Assembly: GCA_027492575.1 (NCBI GenBank)
Contig: JAPUEM010000168.1
Coordinates: 1-36,216, forward strand
Length of the DNA stretch: 36,216 nucleotides
Direction: 5' to 3'
Source of the DNA: Propionicimonas sp.
Lineage (GTDB): Bacteria; Actinomycetota; Actinomycetes; Propionibacteriales; Propionibacteriaceae
The notes beneath the pieces are model-generated. The model was not told the origin of the DNA, did no database searches, and saw nothing but the letters and a program-made list of their open reading frames with translations. The translations under genes were made by a program, and so were the position numbers. Shown piece after piece: positions 15,290-24,362 of the stretch (within the stretch, counting starts at the first letter, position 1; each line of letters opens with the position of its first letter).

Positions 15290-16873
15290 ATGGCCGACCG
15301 CTGGAACAAGCTCTCCGCTTCGCCGACGACGCATGGCGAGGGGGCGTCCATCGAACCGCGGACGACGGCGGATCTGTTCACCCCGCCCGGTGAGCCGGCC
15401 AAGCCGGACCTGGACGAGAAGCTGCGGCGGGCCTACTACTGGCTGGTCAACCGTGCGGTGATCTCGCCCTACTACGACGTCGAGTTCAGCCACGGGACGC
15501 CGTTGGCCTACAAGCTCGGCGATGCGGGTGCCGAACTCAGCCTGCCGCGCGACCCCTCCTTCGCGTCGAACGTGCTAATCCCGCTGCTCACCTTCGCGGT
15601 CGGTGGCAAGTGCCTGCTCATCGGCGGTCCGGGACGCGGCAAGACCACTCTCGCCGTGCTGATGGGCGTCCTGGCCGGCTCTACACCTGAAGAGGTGCGT
15701 CGTGGCGTTCAGCAGGGGCAGCCGCAGCTCACCATCAGCGACCTGGTCGGCATCCCGCTGCCGCGCGACCTGGTGAACGCGAGCCGGCTGGCCGACATCG
15801 GCATCGCCTGGCGGGAGTGGCTGACCCGTCCGGTGAAGATCGTGGACGAGTACAACCGCATCCCCACCAAGACCCAGTCGGCGCTGCTCACCATGGTCGC
15901 CGAGGGCTACGTGGAGAGCCACGACCAGATGCATCGCACCGATCCCGGCCAGGGGGTGGAGAGCTGGTTCTTCACCGCCAATGACGACGCCGGCGGCGGC
16001 ACTTTCCCGGTGATCCAGGCCCTCAAGGACCGGATGGACGTCACCGTGGCCGCGCTGGGCTTCAACAGCCGGTTCTTCAGCGAACTGGTCGCCCGGGTCG
16101 AGGCCGGCGAGAAGCCCGAGGAGCACGTCCCCGCGGAGCTGGTCTTCACCCCGGCCGAGCAGACCGCGATGCTGGCCGAGATCCGCGCCGTCCCGCTGCC
16201 GGCCGCCGTGCGACGGCGGCTGGAGTTCTTCTTCAGCCACTTCGAGTTCGTCCAGCACGGCGGACGCCAGTTCGAGTACCGCACGAAGGACACCGTGATG
16301 ACCGCCGGTGGCCGGGTCAGCGAGGTGATCGAGGCCAACAGCGGGGCCGACCAGCAGGCCGATCTGGGCGCGCAGACCCTGAACAGCCTCTCGGTGCGCA
16401 GCCTGCAGAGCCTGGTGCTGTACGCCAAGGCGATCGCCTGGTTCCGCGGTCAGACCGAGGTCGGCGTGGCGGACGTGGCCGCGGTGCTGCCGTTCGCGCT
16501 ACGCGGCAAGCTGCTGCCGAACCCCACCCATCCGCGCTTCGACGTGGGCGCCGAGCCGGAGCTGGCCAGTGATCTGGCGAGCTGGCTGGCCGGTCTGTTC
16601 GCCGACTCGAACCGGCAGTTCGACGCCCTCGGCCTGGCGGTGGACGACCCGGTCGGCGCCCTGCTGGCCGAGTTCGACAAGGGCCTGGACGGGCTGGGCG
16701 CCGTCGAGACCAGCCAGCGGATCACGGCGATCGAATCCCAGCTGCACACCATCGCCGCCTCCGGGAAGCTCTACGGACGCCACTTCGACGACCTCGCCGC
16801 GCTGAAGTACCTGCACCAGCGCTACTCCGGCTACCTGCGCTGGGTGCAGGGACGGCCCGGAGCCACGCGATGA
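15290..16873 (+). CDS. MoxR-type AAA+ ATPase
   Basis: This 527-residue ATPase heads a five-gene operon. Walker A is GGPGRGKTTL (residues 112-121), Walker B KIVDEYNRIP (183-192) with DE at 186-187, sensor 1 FFTANDD (about 227-233), and the arginine-finger region LKDRMDV (about 245-251). The layout, including the pre-Walker KCLLIGGPG strand and the RIPTKTQSALLTMVAEG helix after Walker B, is that of MoxR/RavA-like proteins, which commonly remodel or load partners together with VWA-domain proteins. The C-terminal 200 residues are helical and have no assigned fold. ATG 15290 has little ribosome-site signal and may be close to the transcript start. Its stop overlaps the next gene (ATGA). Confidence 0.9.
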   Translation: MADRWNKLSASPTTHGEGASIEPRTTADLFTPPGEPAKPDLDEKLRRAYYWLVNRAVISPYYDVEFSHGTPLAYKLGDAGAELSLPRDPSFASNVLIPLLTFAVGGKCLLIGGPGRGKTTLAVLMGVLAGSTPEEVRRGVQQGQPQLTISDLVGIPLPRDLVNASRLADIGIAWREWLTRPVKIVDEYNRIPTKTQSALLTMVAEGYVESHDQMHRTDPGQGVESWFFTANDDAGGGTFPVIQALKDRMDVTVAALGFNSRFFSELVARVEAGEKPEEHVPAELVFTPAEQTAMLAEIRAVPLPAAVRRRLEFFFSHFEFVQHGGRQFEYRTKDTVMTAGGRVSEVIEANSGADQQADLGAQTLNSLSVRSLQSLVLYAKAIAWFRGQTEVGVADVAAVLPFALRGKLLPNPTHPRFDVGAEPELASDLASWLAGLFADSNRQFDALGLAVDDPVGALLAEFDKGLDGLGAVETSQRITAIESQLHTIAASGKLYGRHFDDLAALKYLHQRYSGYLRWVQGRPGATR

Positions 16874-17565
16874 GGATCGTGAGCCGGCCGGGGCAGGCCG
16901 TCAACGCCTGGGTCAACCCTTCGACAAGCTCAGGGATCGTCGGAAGCTCAGGGATCGTCGGCGGGCCGGTCCCTCAACTGGCCGCCGAAGAACTCGCCGT
17001 GGCCGCCGCCAATGTCACCGCCTGGGGTGGCAGCCCCGCGCTCTTCCACCACTTCCTGGCCGCCGGGCTGGCTGCCACGCCGGTGCCGGACGCCCACCAG
17101 CTCGCCTCGATCGCCGGCTGGCGGGCCGGTGCGCTCAGCCTGCGCTTCGAGGCGCTCCGGCTGCTCTCCGTCGTGCCGCAACCGGCCGTTGCGGCAGCTC
17201 TCGGGTTCTCTCCGGAATCGCTCTCCGACTTCGCCGAACTTCAGCAGCTCGACCCCTATTGGTGGCCCGGACGGGCCGCCACAGGCGGCCAGGTGATGCG
17301 GGCGGGCGGCTTCTCCGGGCTGGGCGGCCCGTGGCTCGCGCCGCCCACTCTGGCCGGACGCGGGTCGATCACCGGACGCTGGGTGGTGCTGGCGGGCGAC
17401 ACCTGGTGGCAGCTGGACGCCGATGTCTTCGGCGCCCTGCTCACCGAGCTCGGTGAGGCCCCGGAATGCGGACCCGACACCGATTCCTCCGGGGTCCGGA
17501 TCGCGGTCTTCCCGGCGTCCTACCTGGTCACCCTGACCGTCCCCGCAGAGAGCGGTCGGCAGTGA
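16870..17565 (+). CDS. Unknown protein, second gene of the MoxR/VWA operon
   Basis: I do not recognise this 231-residue protein. Its ATG overlaps the AAA+ stop by four bases, so it is translationally coupled. Residues 1-33 are low in family character and include NPSTSSGIVG and a partial second copy, encoded by a duplicated family A repeat, so the ancestral start may have been lower or the tail was acquired. From about residue 34 the chain is Ala/Leu-rich and helical (QLAAEELAVAAANVTAWGG, WRAGALSLRFEALRLLSVV). The C-terminal half has Trp-rich strands (GRWVVLAGDTWWQLDADVF). There is no signal peptide or membrane segment. It is probably an adaptor or substrate-recognition component of the MoxR/VWA module; that role is inferred only from position. 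Confidence 0.82.
   Translation: MRIVSRPGQAVNAWVNPSTSSGIVGSSGIVGGPVPQLAAEELAVAAANVTAWGGSPALFHHFLAAGLAATPVPDAHQLASIAGWRAGALSLRFEALRLLSVVPQPAVAAALGFSPESLSDFAELQQLDPYWWPGRAATGGQVMRAGGFSGLGGPWLAPPTLAGRGSITGRWVVLAGDTWWQLDADVFGALLTELGEAPECGPDTDSSGVRIAVFPASYLVTLTVPAESGRQ
16915..16960 (+). repeat. Family A repeat with partial tandem duplication inside a gene
   Basis: CCCTTCGACAAGCTCAGGGA TCGTCGG is followed at once by a second AAGCTCAGGGATCGTCGG. The 17-18-base unit is duplicated in tandem and stays in the frame of the second operon gene. Confidence 0.85.
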
Positions 17566-19457
17566 GCGGGCCCGAACGATCTCCGAGCCGGTCGAACGGT
17601 CGTGACGCGGCCGGGGCCCAGTCCATCGACCTCGACTGGCGGCCCGCCTGGCTTTCCGCGCAGGCGCTGTGGGGCGTCCAGCTGCACGATCCGGAACTGG
17701 TGGCCACACCCCACCCGCCCAGCTTCGCCTGGTTCTCCTTCCCACCGCAGATCACGATCCACGTCCCGGCGCTCCGCAAGGCGGACGCGGTGGCCGAGCT
17801 GGAGAGCGTCTTCGCCCACGAGATCGGCCACCACGTGCTCTCCCCCAGCACCCGGCTGGATTCCCTGAAGCTGCGTCATCAGCTGGGCCGCGCGCTGCTG
17901 GCCAGCGACCGCCCGGCGCTGCCCGATCTGGTGAACCTGCTCAGCAACCTGTGGTCGGATCAGCTGATCAACCTGCGCGTCGCCGCCTTGCAGCGCCGCC
18001 GCGACCCGGAGACCGAGCCCGGCATGATCCGGCTCTGGCGGCGACTGGCGGTCACCGAGCCGGCGGACCCGCTGGGCTGGGTGCTCCGGCGCTCCTATGA
18101 GCTCTCCTGGGCGCTGCCCCCAGGAACGCTGTGCCGCGCCGATCCCCCCGTGGCACGGCAGCCCGGCCAGCCGCAGATCGCGGCTCCGGAACCGGTGTGG
18201 ATCGCCGTCAAGCAGGACAAGTACGCCGAGCAGGAGAAGCAACTCCAGGCAGCCCAGGCCGAGGTGCAGGCCGCCGAGCAGGCCATCGACGCCCAGATCC
18301 TGGCGGATCCGGTGGCCGACGCGCATCTGCTGACCCGGCTGACCAGGGTCTTCGCCGACGATCCGATCTCCGGGGCGCTCTCCTTCGGGATGCTGGTCGC
18401 CCCCTACCTGCCACGCAGCGGCGCGCTGTCGTTCTCCATCCGGGTCGGCTGCGCGGGCGAGACCGGCGCGGAAGACCCCACGGCCACCGAGATCGGCGCG
18501 GTGCTGGGCGATCCGCGGCTGTCGGCGCCACCGGTTCATCCCGCCTTGGGCACGCAGAAGGAGACCGACCCTTCGACAGGCTCAGGGATCGGAGGAGCAG
18601 CCGCAGGGATCGGAACGGGCGCCGGCCAGGGCTACGGCCTGGCCGAGACGCTGGCGCTCTACGACCCCTCGCTGGCCGACGCGGTGATGGCGACCTGGTA
18701 CCGCACCCAGGCCCGGCCCTGGGTGAAGCCGCTCACCGAACTCCAGCCCAGCGACGACGCCGCCGACCTGCCCGGCCCACTGGAGCAGTGGGAGCTCGGC
18801 GACGATCTGGCCGATCTGGATTGGCCCGGCTCGCTCACCGCGGCGCCCGAGATCCTGCCCGGCATCACCACCCGTCGCCGCGCCCGGATCGACGACCCGG
18901 AACGTCCCGCGCCGGTCAGCGTCCGGCTCGATCTCTACATCGATTCCTCCGGTTCGATGCCCGATCCGAGGCGCGGCTCGCCGGCCGTGCTCGCGGGCGC
19001 GATCCTGGCGCTGTCGGTGCTGCGTGGCGGCGGCGCCGTGCGTCCGACCAGCTGGGCGAGCCCGGGTCAGGTCGCCGGGCCGGACCGGTTCCTGCGCGAT
19101 CCGGTGGCGGTGATGGCCGGGATCGCCTTCTTCTACGCCGGCGGAACCTCCTTCCCGCTCGACCTGCTGCGCGACCGCTACGCCGGCCTGCCCGACGCCG
19201 GCGAGACCGTCCGGCGGCATCTGGTGGTGCTCTCCGACGACGGGCTGAGTTCGATGTTCGGCAAAGGCAACGACCCCTACGCGCAGGTGGCCGCGCAGGT
19301 GCGTCCCAAGCTGACCACGGCCACCCTGGTGCTGCTCGACCGGAGCCGGCGGGTGGCGCCGCTCGCCGCCCAGGCGGGCTACCAGGTCGCCTACCTGGAA
19401 TCGATGGACGATGCCCCGGCGGTCTGCGCCCGGCTCGCGGAGGTGATTCATGGCTGA
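17562..19457 (+). CDS. HEIGHH metallopeptidase-like / VWA domain fusion protein
   Basis: This 631-residue protein joins two domains. Near the N-terminus VFAHEIGHHVL (HEIGHH at residues 86-91) is a gluzincin-type zinc motif, followed by a helical region with a charged coiled coil (KYAEQEKQLQAAQAEVQAAE, about 225-245). The C-terminal part is a von Willebrand A domain with a complete MIDAS: DSSGS (461-465), the Thr of GGTSF (529) and Asp in LSDDG (559-560). VWA partners of MoxR ATPases are known, some with metallopeptidase-like N-terminal domains (DUF2201-type); whether this belongs to that family is uncertain. A family A repeat inserts DPSTGSGIGG near residue 337. GTG 17562 overlaps the upstream stop (GTGA). 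There is no secretion signal. Confidence 0.87.
   Translation: MSGPERSPSRSNGRDAAGAQSIDLDWRPAWLSAQALWGVQLHDPELVATPHPPSFAWFSFPPQITIHVPALRKADAVAELESVFAHEIGHHVLSPSTRLDSLKLRHQLGRALLASDRPALPDLVNLLSNLWSDQLINLRVAALQRRRDPETEPGMIRLWRRLAVTEPADPLGWVLRRSYELSWALPPGTLCRADPPVARQPGQPQIAAPEPVWIAVKQDKYAEQEKQLQAAQAEVQAAEQAIDAQILADPVADAHLLTRLTRVFADDPISGALSFGMLVAPYLPRSGALSFSIRVGCAGETGAEDPTATEIGAVLGDPRLSAPPVHPALGTQKETDPSTGSGIGGAAAGIGTGAGQGYGLAETLALYDPSLADAVMATWYRTQARPWVKPLTELQPSDDAADLPGPLEQWELGDDLADLDWPGSLTAAPEILPGITTRRRARIDDPERPAPVSVRLDLYIDSSGSMPDPRRGSPAVLAGAILALSVLRGGGAVRPTSWASPGQVAGPDRFLRDPVAVMAGIAFFYAGGTSFPLDLLRDRYAGLPDAGETVRRHLVVLSDDGLSSMFGKGNDPYAQVAAQVRPKLTTATLVLLDRSRRVAPLAAQAGYQVAYLESMDDAPAVCARLAEVIHG
18566..18593 (+). 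repeat. Family A repeat inside the VWA gene
   Basis: This is a full consensus copy (CCCTTCGACAGGCTCAGGGA TCGGA), translated as DPSTGSGIGG in the linker between the metallopeptidase-like and VWA parts. A Gly/Ala-rich segment (GAAAGIGTGAGQG) follows. Confidence 0.88.
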
Positions 19458-20106
19458 CACCGAGGAACTGCTGCGGCAGTGGAGCTCGATCGCGCCAGTG
19501 GAGGACGACCAGTGGGCGTCCCTGCGGCCCGGTCCGTCCGTGGTGGCTGTCGCCGCCCGGCTCTCCACCGTGCCCGCCGACTTCCTGGCCGAGCAGGCCT
19601 CGATCCCTGCGCTGGCCGGCGACCTGCTCGGCACCCACACCCTGCCCCGGCTGGCCGCCCTGGCCTTCGTCGCCGACCACCGGGTGCGCCGCGGGCTGGC
19701 GATCGGCCTGTGGCTGTTCGCCAGCGAACTGCTGCTCGGCCCGTTCGACCCGCCACTGAGCGTCGGGCCGCGGGAAGGCGAATCCCTGCCGCTCGTCGAT
19801 CCCCGCGACACGCTGGCCCTCGACGCGTTCGGGCTACGGCTGGCCCCGGTGGTCGATCCGGCCGAATGGATCGCCGACGCCGAGCGCCGCGAAGAGGCCG
19901 CCCGCACCTTCCTGCTGTGGAACGGGCAGCTTCCCGCCGGCGAGCGTCCGGACGCGGCCCGCGCCGCCCTGGCCGCCCGGGATTCGCTGAGGTTCAACCA
20001 GGCGCTGGCGGCCAGCTTCGCCGAGCACCGCCACCGCGACGAACTGCGCCGCCGGCTGGACGAGGCCCGCGCCCGCGAGGCCGCCGCCAGGTACAGCCGT
20101 GAGTGA
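19450..20106 (+). CDS. Unknown helical protein, fourth gene of the MoxR/VWA operon
   Basis: I do not recognise this 218-residue protein. It starts at ATG 19450, eight bases before the VWA stop, and its own stop overlaps the next gene by eight bases. The N-terminal half is helical (EELLRQWSSI, LSTVPADFLAEQ, LPRLAALAFVADHRVRRGL), with one moderately hydrophobic stretch (AIGLWLFASELLLG, about 85-98) too short for a clear membrane anchor. The C-terminus (about 175-218) is highly charged and coiled-coil-like (HRHRDELRRRLDEARAREAA). There is no catalytic motif. Coupling on both sides says it functions with the ATPase/VWA pair, possibly as an assembly factor. Confidence 0.82.
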   Translation: MADTEELLRQWSSIAPVEDDQWASLRPGPSVVAVAARLSTVPADFLAEQASIPALAGDLLGTHTLPRLAALAFVADHRVRRGLAIGLWLFASELLLGPFDPPLSVGPREGESLPLVDPRDTLALDAFGLRLAPVVDPAEWIADAERREEAARTFLLWNGQLPAGERPDAARAALAARDSLRFNQALAASFAEHRHRDELRRRLDEARAREAAARYSRE

Positions 20107-21436
20107 CGACCCGCTGGCCATCGCCGAGTACCGCCCCGGCGTCTCGGCCGTGCTGAGCGACGCCGAGCGGTGGCCCACCCTCACCCCGGACGGGGCCGCC
20201 CGGCTGGCTGCTCTCCGGCATCATCCGGCCGCACCACGCTGGACGCACGCCACCGGCGACCGGCTCACCGCCGAGCAGATCGAGCGCACCCGGCGTCCGC
20301 TGCCCATCGAGGGCTGGCTCGAGGAACACCTGGCCGTTGCCCGGAAACTACCCGCCTACCGCCGGCTGACCGGCCTGCACACCCTGGCCGACTTCCCCAC
20401 CATCGGCCGCGCCGACCTGGCCGCCGACATCGCGGCCTTCGTCCCACTGGACGCCGATTTCAGCCGGCTGCTCCACGGCTCCAGTTCCGGATCGACCGGG
20501 GCGGCGCTGATGATCCCCGACGACGTCGAGGAGGTCGCCCGCTCCTTCCACCTGCTGGTCGACCTGGTCCGCGCCGAGGGCATCGACTGGCAACCGGTGG
20601 TGAACCGCATGGCGCTGGTGAACCTCGTCCTGCAGCACCAGGCCTTCACCTATGCCTCGGTGATCAGCGGCTTCGACCAGACCACCATGGCCCGGATCAA
20701 CCTGGCCGAGGCCGAATGGCCCTACCCCGGCGCCCGGCGCGACTTCCTGATCGCACAGGATCCGCAGGTGATCACCGGCGACCCCTCCACCCTGGCCGAA
20801 CTGCTGCGACCGGATCTGGTGGACGCGGTGCGTCCGCTGGCCCTGTTCTCCGGCGCGATGGCCCTCTCCGGACCCCTGCGGGCGCGCCTGAAAGAGGCCT
20901 TCGGCTGCCCGGTCTTCGACGTCTACGGGCTGCACGAGACCCGCCCGATCGGCGTCCGCACCGACGACGGCCCGTTCCGCATCCTCGACCGCCGCCTGGT
21001 GGTCGAGATCCTGGACGACCATGGCCACCCCGTCCCCGATGGCGAACCGGGCGAGATCGTGGTCACCGCCGGGGAGAACCCGCTGCTGCCGCTGGTCCGC
21101 TACCGCACCGGGGACCACGCCCGCCTGGTCGAGCTGGACGGACGCCCGGCCCTGGCCGATCTGGAGGGACGGGCGCACGTCCGGTTCCGGGCCGCGGACG
21201 GCTCGGAGGTCTCCAGCATCGACCTCACCCAGCAACTCCAGGCGGCGGGCGCTCTGGGCTGGACGGTGCACCAGCGCGCCGACGGCTCCGTCCTGGCCCG
21301 GGTCGTCCAGGGCGACCTCCGGCGGGTCGAGACCGCCCTGCGCACCCTGCTGGGCCGCGAGGCGACGGTCGAGCCGGTCGCCACGCTGGCCGGCCTCGGC
21401 CCGGGAAAGCCGCGCCGTTATGCTTGCGACCCCTGA
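20099..21436 (+). CDS. PaaK/CapK-like adenylate-forming enzyme, last gene of the MoxR/VWA operon
   Basis: This 445-residue protein belongs to the adenylate-forming superfamily, closest in layout to phenylacetate-CoA ligase and CapK. The ATP-binding P-loop is HGSSSGSTGAALM (126-138), the adenine/aromatic motif VYGLHETRPIG (275-285), the ribose-binding YRTGD (335-339), the hinge LEGRAHVRF (355-363), and a C-terminal GKPRR with the likely catalytic lysine (437). PaaK-type proteins activate carboxylates with ATP and usually pass them to CoA. The substrate here is unknown, and no phenylacetate genes are nearby. Its GTG overlaps the preceding gene by eight bases, so it is coupled to the MoxR/VWA module rather than to the downstream glucosidase. 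Confidence 0.86.
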   Translation: MSDDPLAIAEYRPGVSAVLSDAERWPTLTPDGAARLAALRHHPAAPRWTHATGDRLTAEQIERTRRPLPIEGWLEEHLAVARKLPAYRRLTGLHTLADFPTIGRADLAADIAAFVPLDADFSRLLHGSSSGSTGAALMIPDDVEEVARSFHLLVDLVRAEGIDWQPVVNRMALVNLVLQHQAFTYASVISGFDQTTMARINLAEAEWPYPGARRDFLIAQDPQVITGDPSTLAELLRPDLVDAVRPLALFSGAMALSGPLRARLKEAFGCPVFDVYGLHETRPIGVRTDDGPFRILDRRLVVEILDDHGHPVPDGEPGEIVVTAGENPLLPLVRYRTGDHARLVELDGRPALADLEGRAHVRFRAADGSEVSSIDLTQQLQAAGALGWTVHQRADGSVLARVVQGDLRRVETALRTLLGREATVEPVATLAGLGPGKPRRYACDP

Positions 21437-21459
21437 ACCGGCCTGCCAGACTGGGCGGC

Positions 21460-23023
<1,564 letters not shown>

Positions 23024-23109
23024 CCGCGCCGGTCACGGGAGCTTGGCCGAGCTGAAATCCACCGCCTGACGGATTGGGTGCTTCCCGCCGGACGTGAGAG
23101 AATCGTCTG

Positions 23110-24348
23110 ATGCGTCCGTATCTCGACATTCTTCGTATCCCGGGCGCCCTGAAGTTCTCCTCAGCCGGCCTTCTGGCCCGTTCCGGCGGCGCCATGATGG
23201 GCATCGGGCTGGTGCTGATGGTCTCGGGCCTCTACGGCAGCTACGAGCTGGCCGGCGCCCTGGCCGCCGCCAATGGGTTCGCGTGGGCGCTCGGCACCGC
23301 CGTGCTCTCCAACCTGGTCGATAGCCATGGGCAGCGCCGGGTGATGCTGCCGGCGGCGATCGTGAGCTGCCTCAGCATCGCCGCGCTGGTCGTCCTCGCG
23401 CTGCTGCGGACCCCGGTGTGGACGCTCTTCCCGGCGGCGGTGCTCGCCGGCGCCACCGGAGGCGCGCCGGGTGCCCTCGTAAGGGCCCGCTGGAACCATG
23501 TCACCGCCGATCCCGGCAAGCTGCACACGGCCTTCGCGCTGGAATCCACCCTGGACGAGCTGACCTTCGTGGTCGGCCCGGTGGTGGCCACCGCGATGGC
23601 GACCCTGGTGCACCCGGTGGCGGGCCTGGTGCTGCCCGTCGTGCTGACCCTGGTGGGCGCGCTGACCTTCTACTCCCAACGCGCCACCGAACCGCCGATC
23701 CTGCCTCGGGAGACCGTCGCCGGCGCCCGCGTGCCGTTGCGGGAACGACTGGTGGTCCTGTTCCCGGGGGTGGGGCCGGTGATCGCGGTCAACCTGTTGA
23801 TCGGTGCCGTCTTCGGCAGCATCGACATCACCGTCGTCGCCGCGGCGACCTCGATGGACGCCCGCGGCTCGGCCGGCCTGGTCCTGGCCGTCTTCGCCCT
23901 CGCCTCGGCGGCGGCCGGCTTCTACTACGGCGCCCGGCACTGGCGTTCACCGCTGCCGATCCGGTTCCTGGTCGGGGTCATCGCCCTGCTGGTCACCGCC
24001 TTCGGGCTGCTCGCCGCCAACTCCGTCCTGCTGCTCGCGGCGGTCGGCGTGGTGGTCGGGGTCACGATCGCGCCCACCCTGATCAATGGCAACACCCTGA
24101 TCAAGCAACTCGCCCCGGCCCCTCGCCTGACCGAGAGCCTGGCCTGGATGGGCACGGGCATCGGCATCGGCGCCTCGCTGGGCTCGAGCGTGGCCGGTAA
24201 GGCCATCGACTCCGGCGGCTATCACGCCGGCTTCTGGGTGGTCGTCGTCTCCGCCGCCCTCGCCGCCCTGATCGCGGTCGGCTCCTACCGGACGCTGCGC
24301 CGGCTCGCCCCTGCCGACGATCTGGACGCCGCGCTGGCCACCGCCTGA
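23110..24348 (+). CDS. MFS transporter
   Basis: This is a 412-residue, multi-segment membrane protein of the major facilitator superfamily. LVDSHGQRRVML (about residues 72-83) is the motif A loop between segments 2 and 3, and VRARWNHVTADPGKLHTAFALE (about 125-146) is the central region. Its glycine-rich segments (GTGIGIGASLGSSVAG) fit MFS exporters of small molecules. ATG 23110 is preceded by a purine-rich GTGAGAGAA. It lies 86 bases after the GH1 gene and is convergent with the PRD regulator, 14 bases apart. Export of a sugar or aglycone is plausible from context but unproven. Confidence 0.85.
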   Translation: MRPYLDILRIPGALKFSSAGLLARSGGAMMGIGLVLMVSGLYGSYELAGALAAANGFAWALGTAVLSNLVDSHGQRRVMLPAAIVSCLSIAALVVLALLRTPVWTLFPAAVLAGATGGAPGALVRARWNHVTADPGKLHTAFALESTLDELTFVVGPVVATAMATLVHPVAGLVLPVVLTLVGALTFYSQRATEPPILPRETVAGARVPLRERLVVLFPGVGPVIAVNLLIGAVFGSIDITVVAAATSMDARGSAGLVLAVFALASAAAGFYYGARHWRSPLPIRFLVGVIALLVTAFGLLAANSVLLLAAVGVVVGVTIAPTLINGNTLIKQLAPAPRLTESLAWMGTGIGIGASLGSSVAGKAIDSGGYHAGFWVVVVSAALAALIAVGSYRTLRRLAPADDLDAALATA

Positions 24349-24362
24349 CCGGCGGCACTACC

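Noticed and set aside
20099..21436. The ligase as part of a phenylacetate degradation pathway
   Set aside because: No paa genes are present, and translation coupling ties it to the MoxR/VWA genes.
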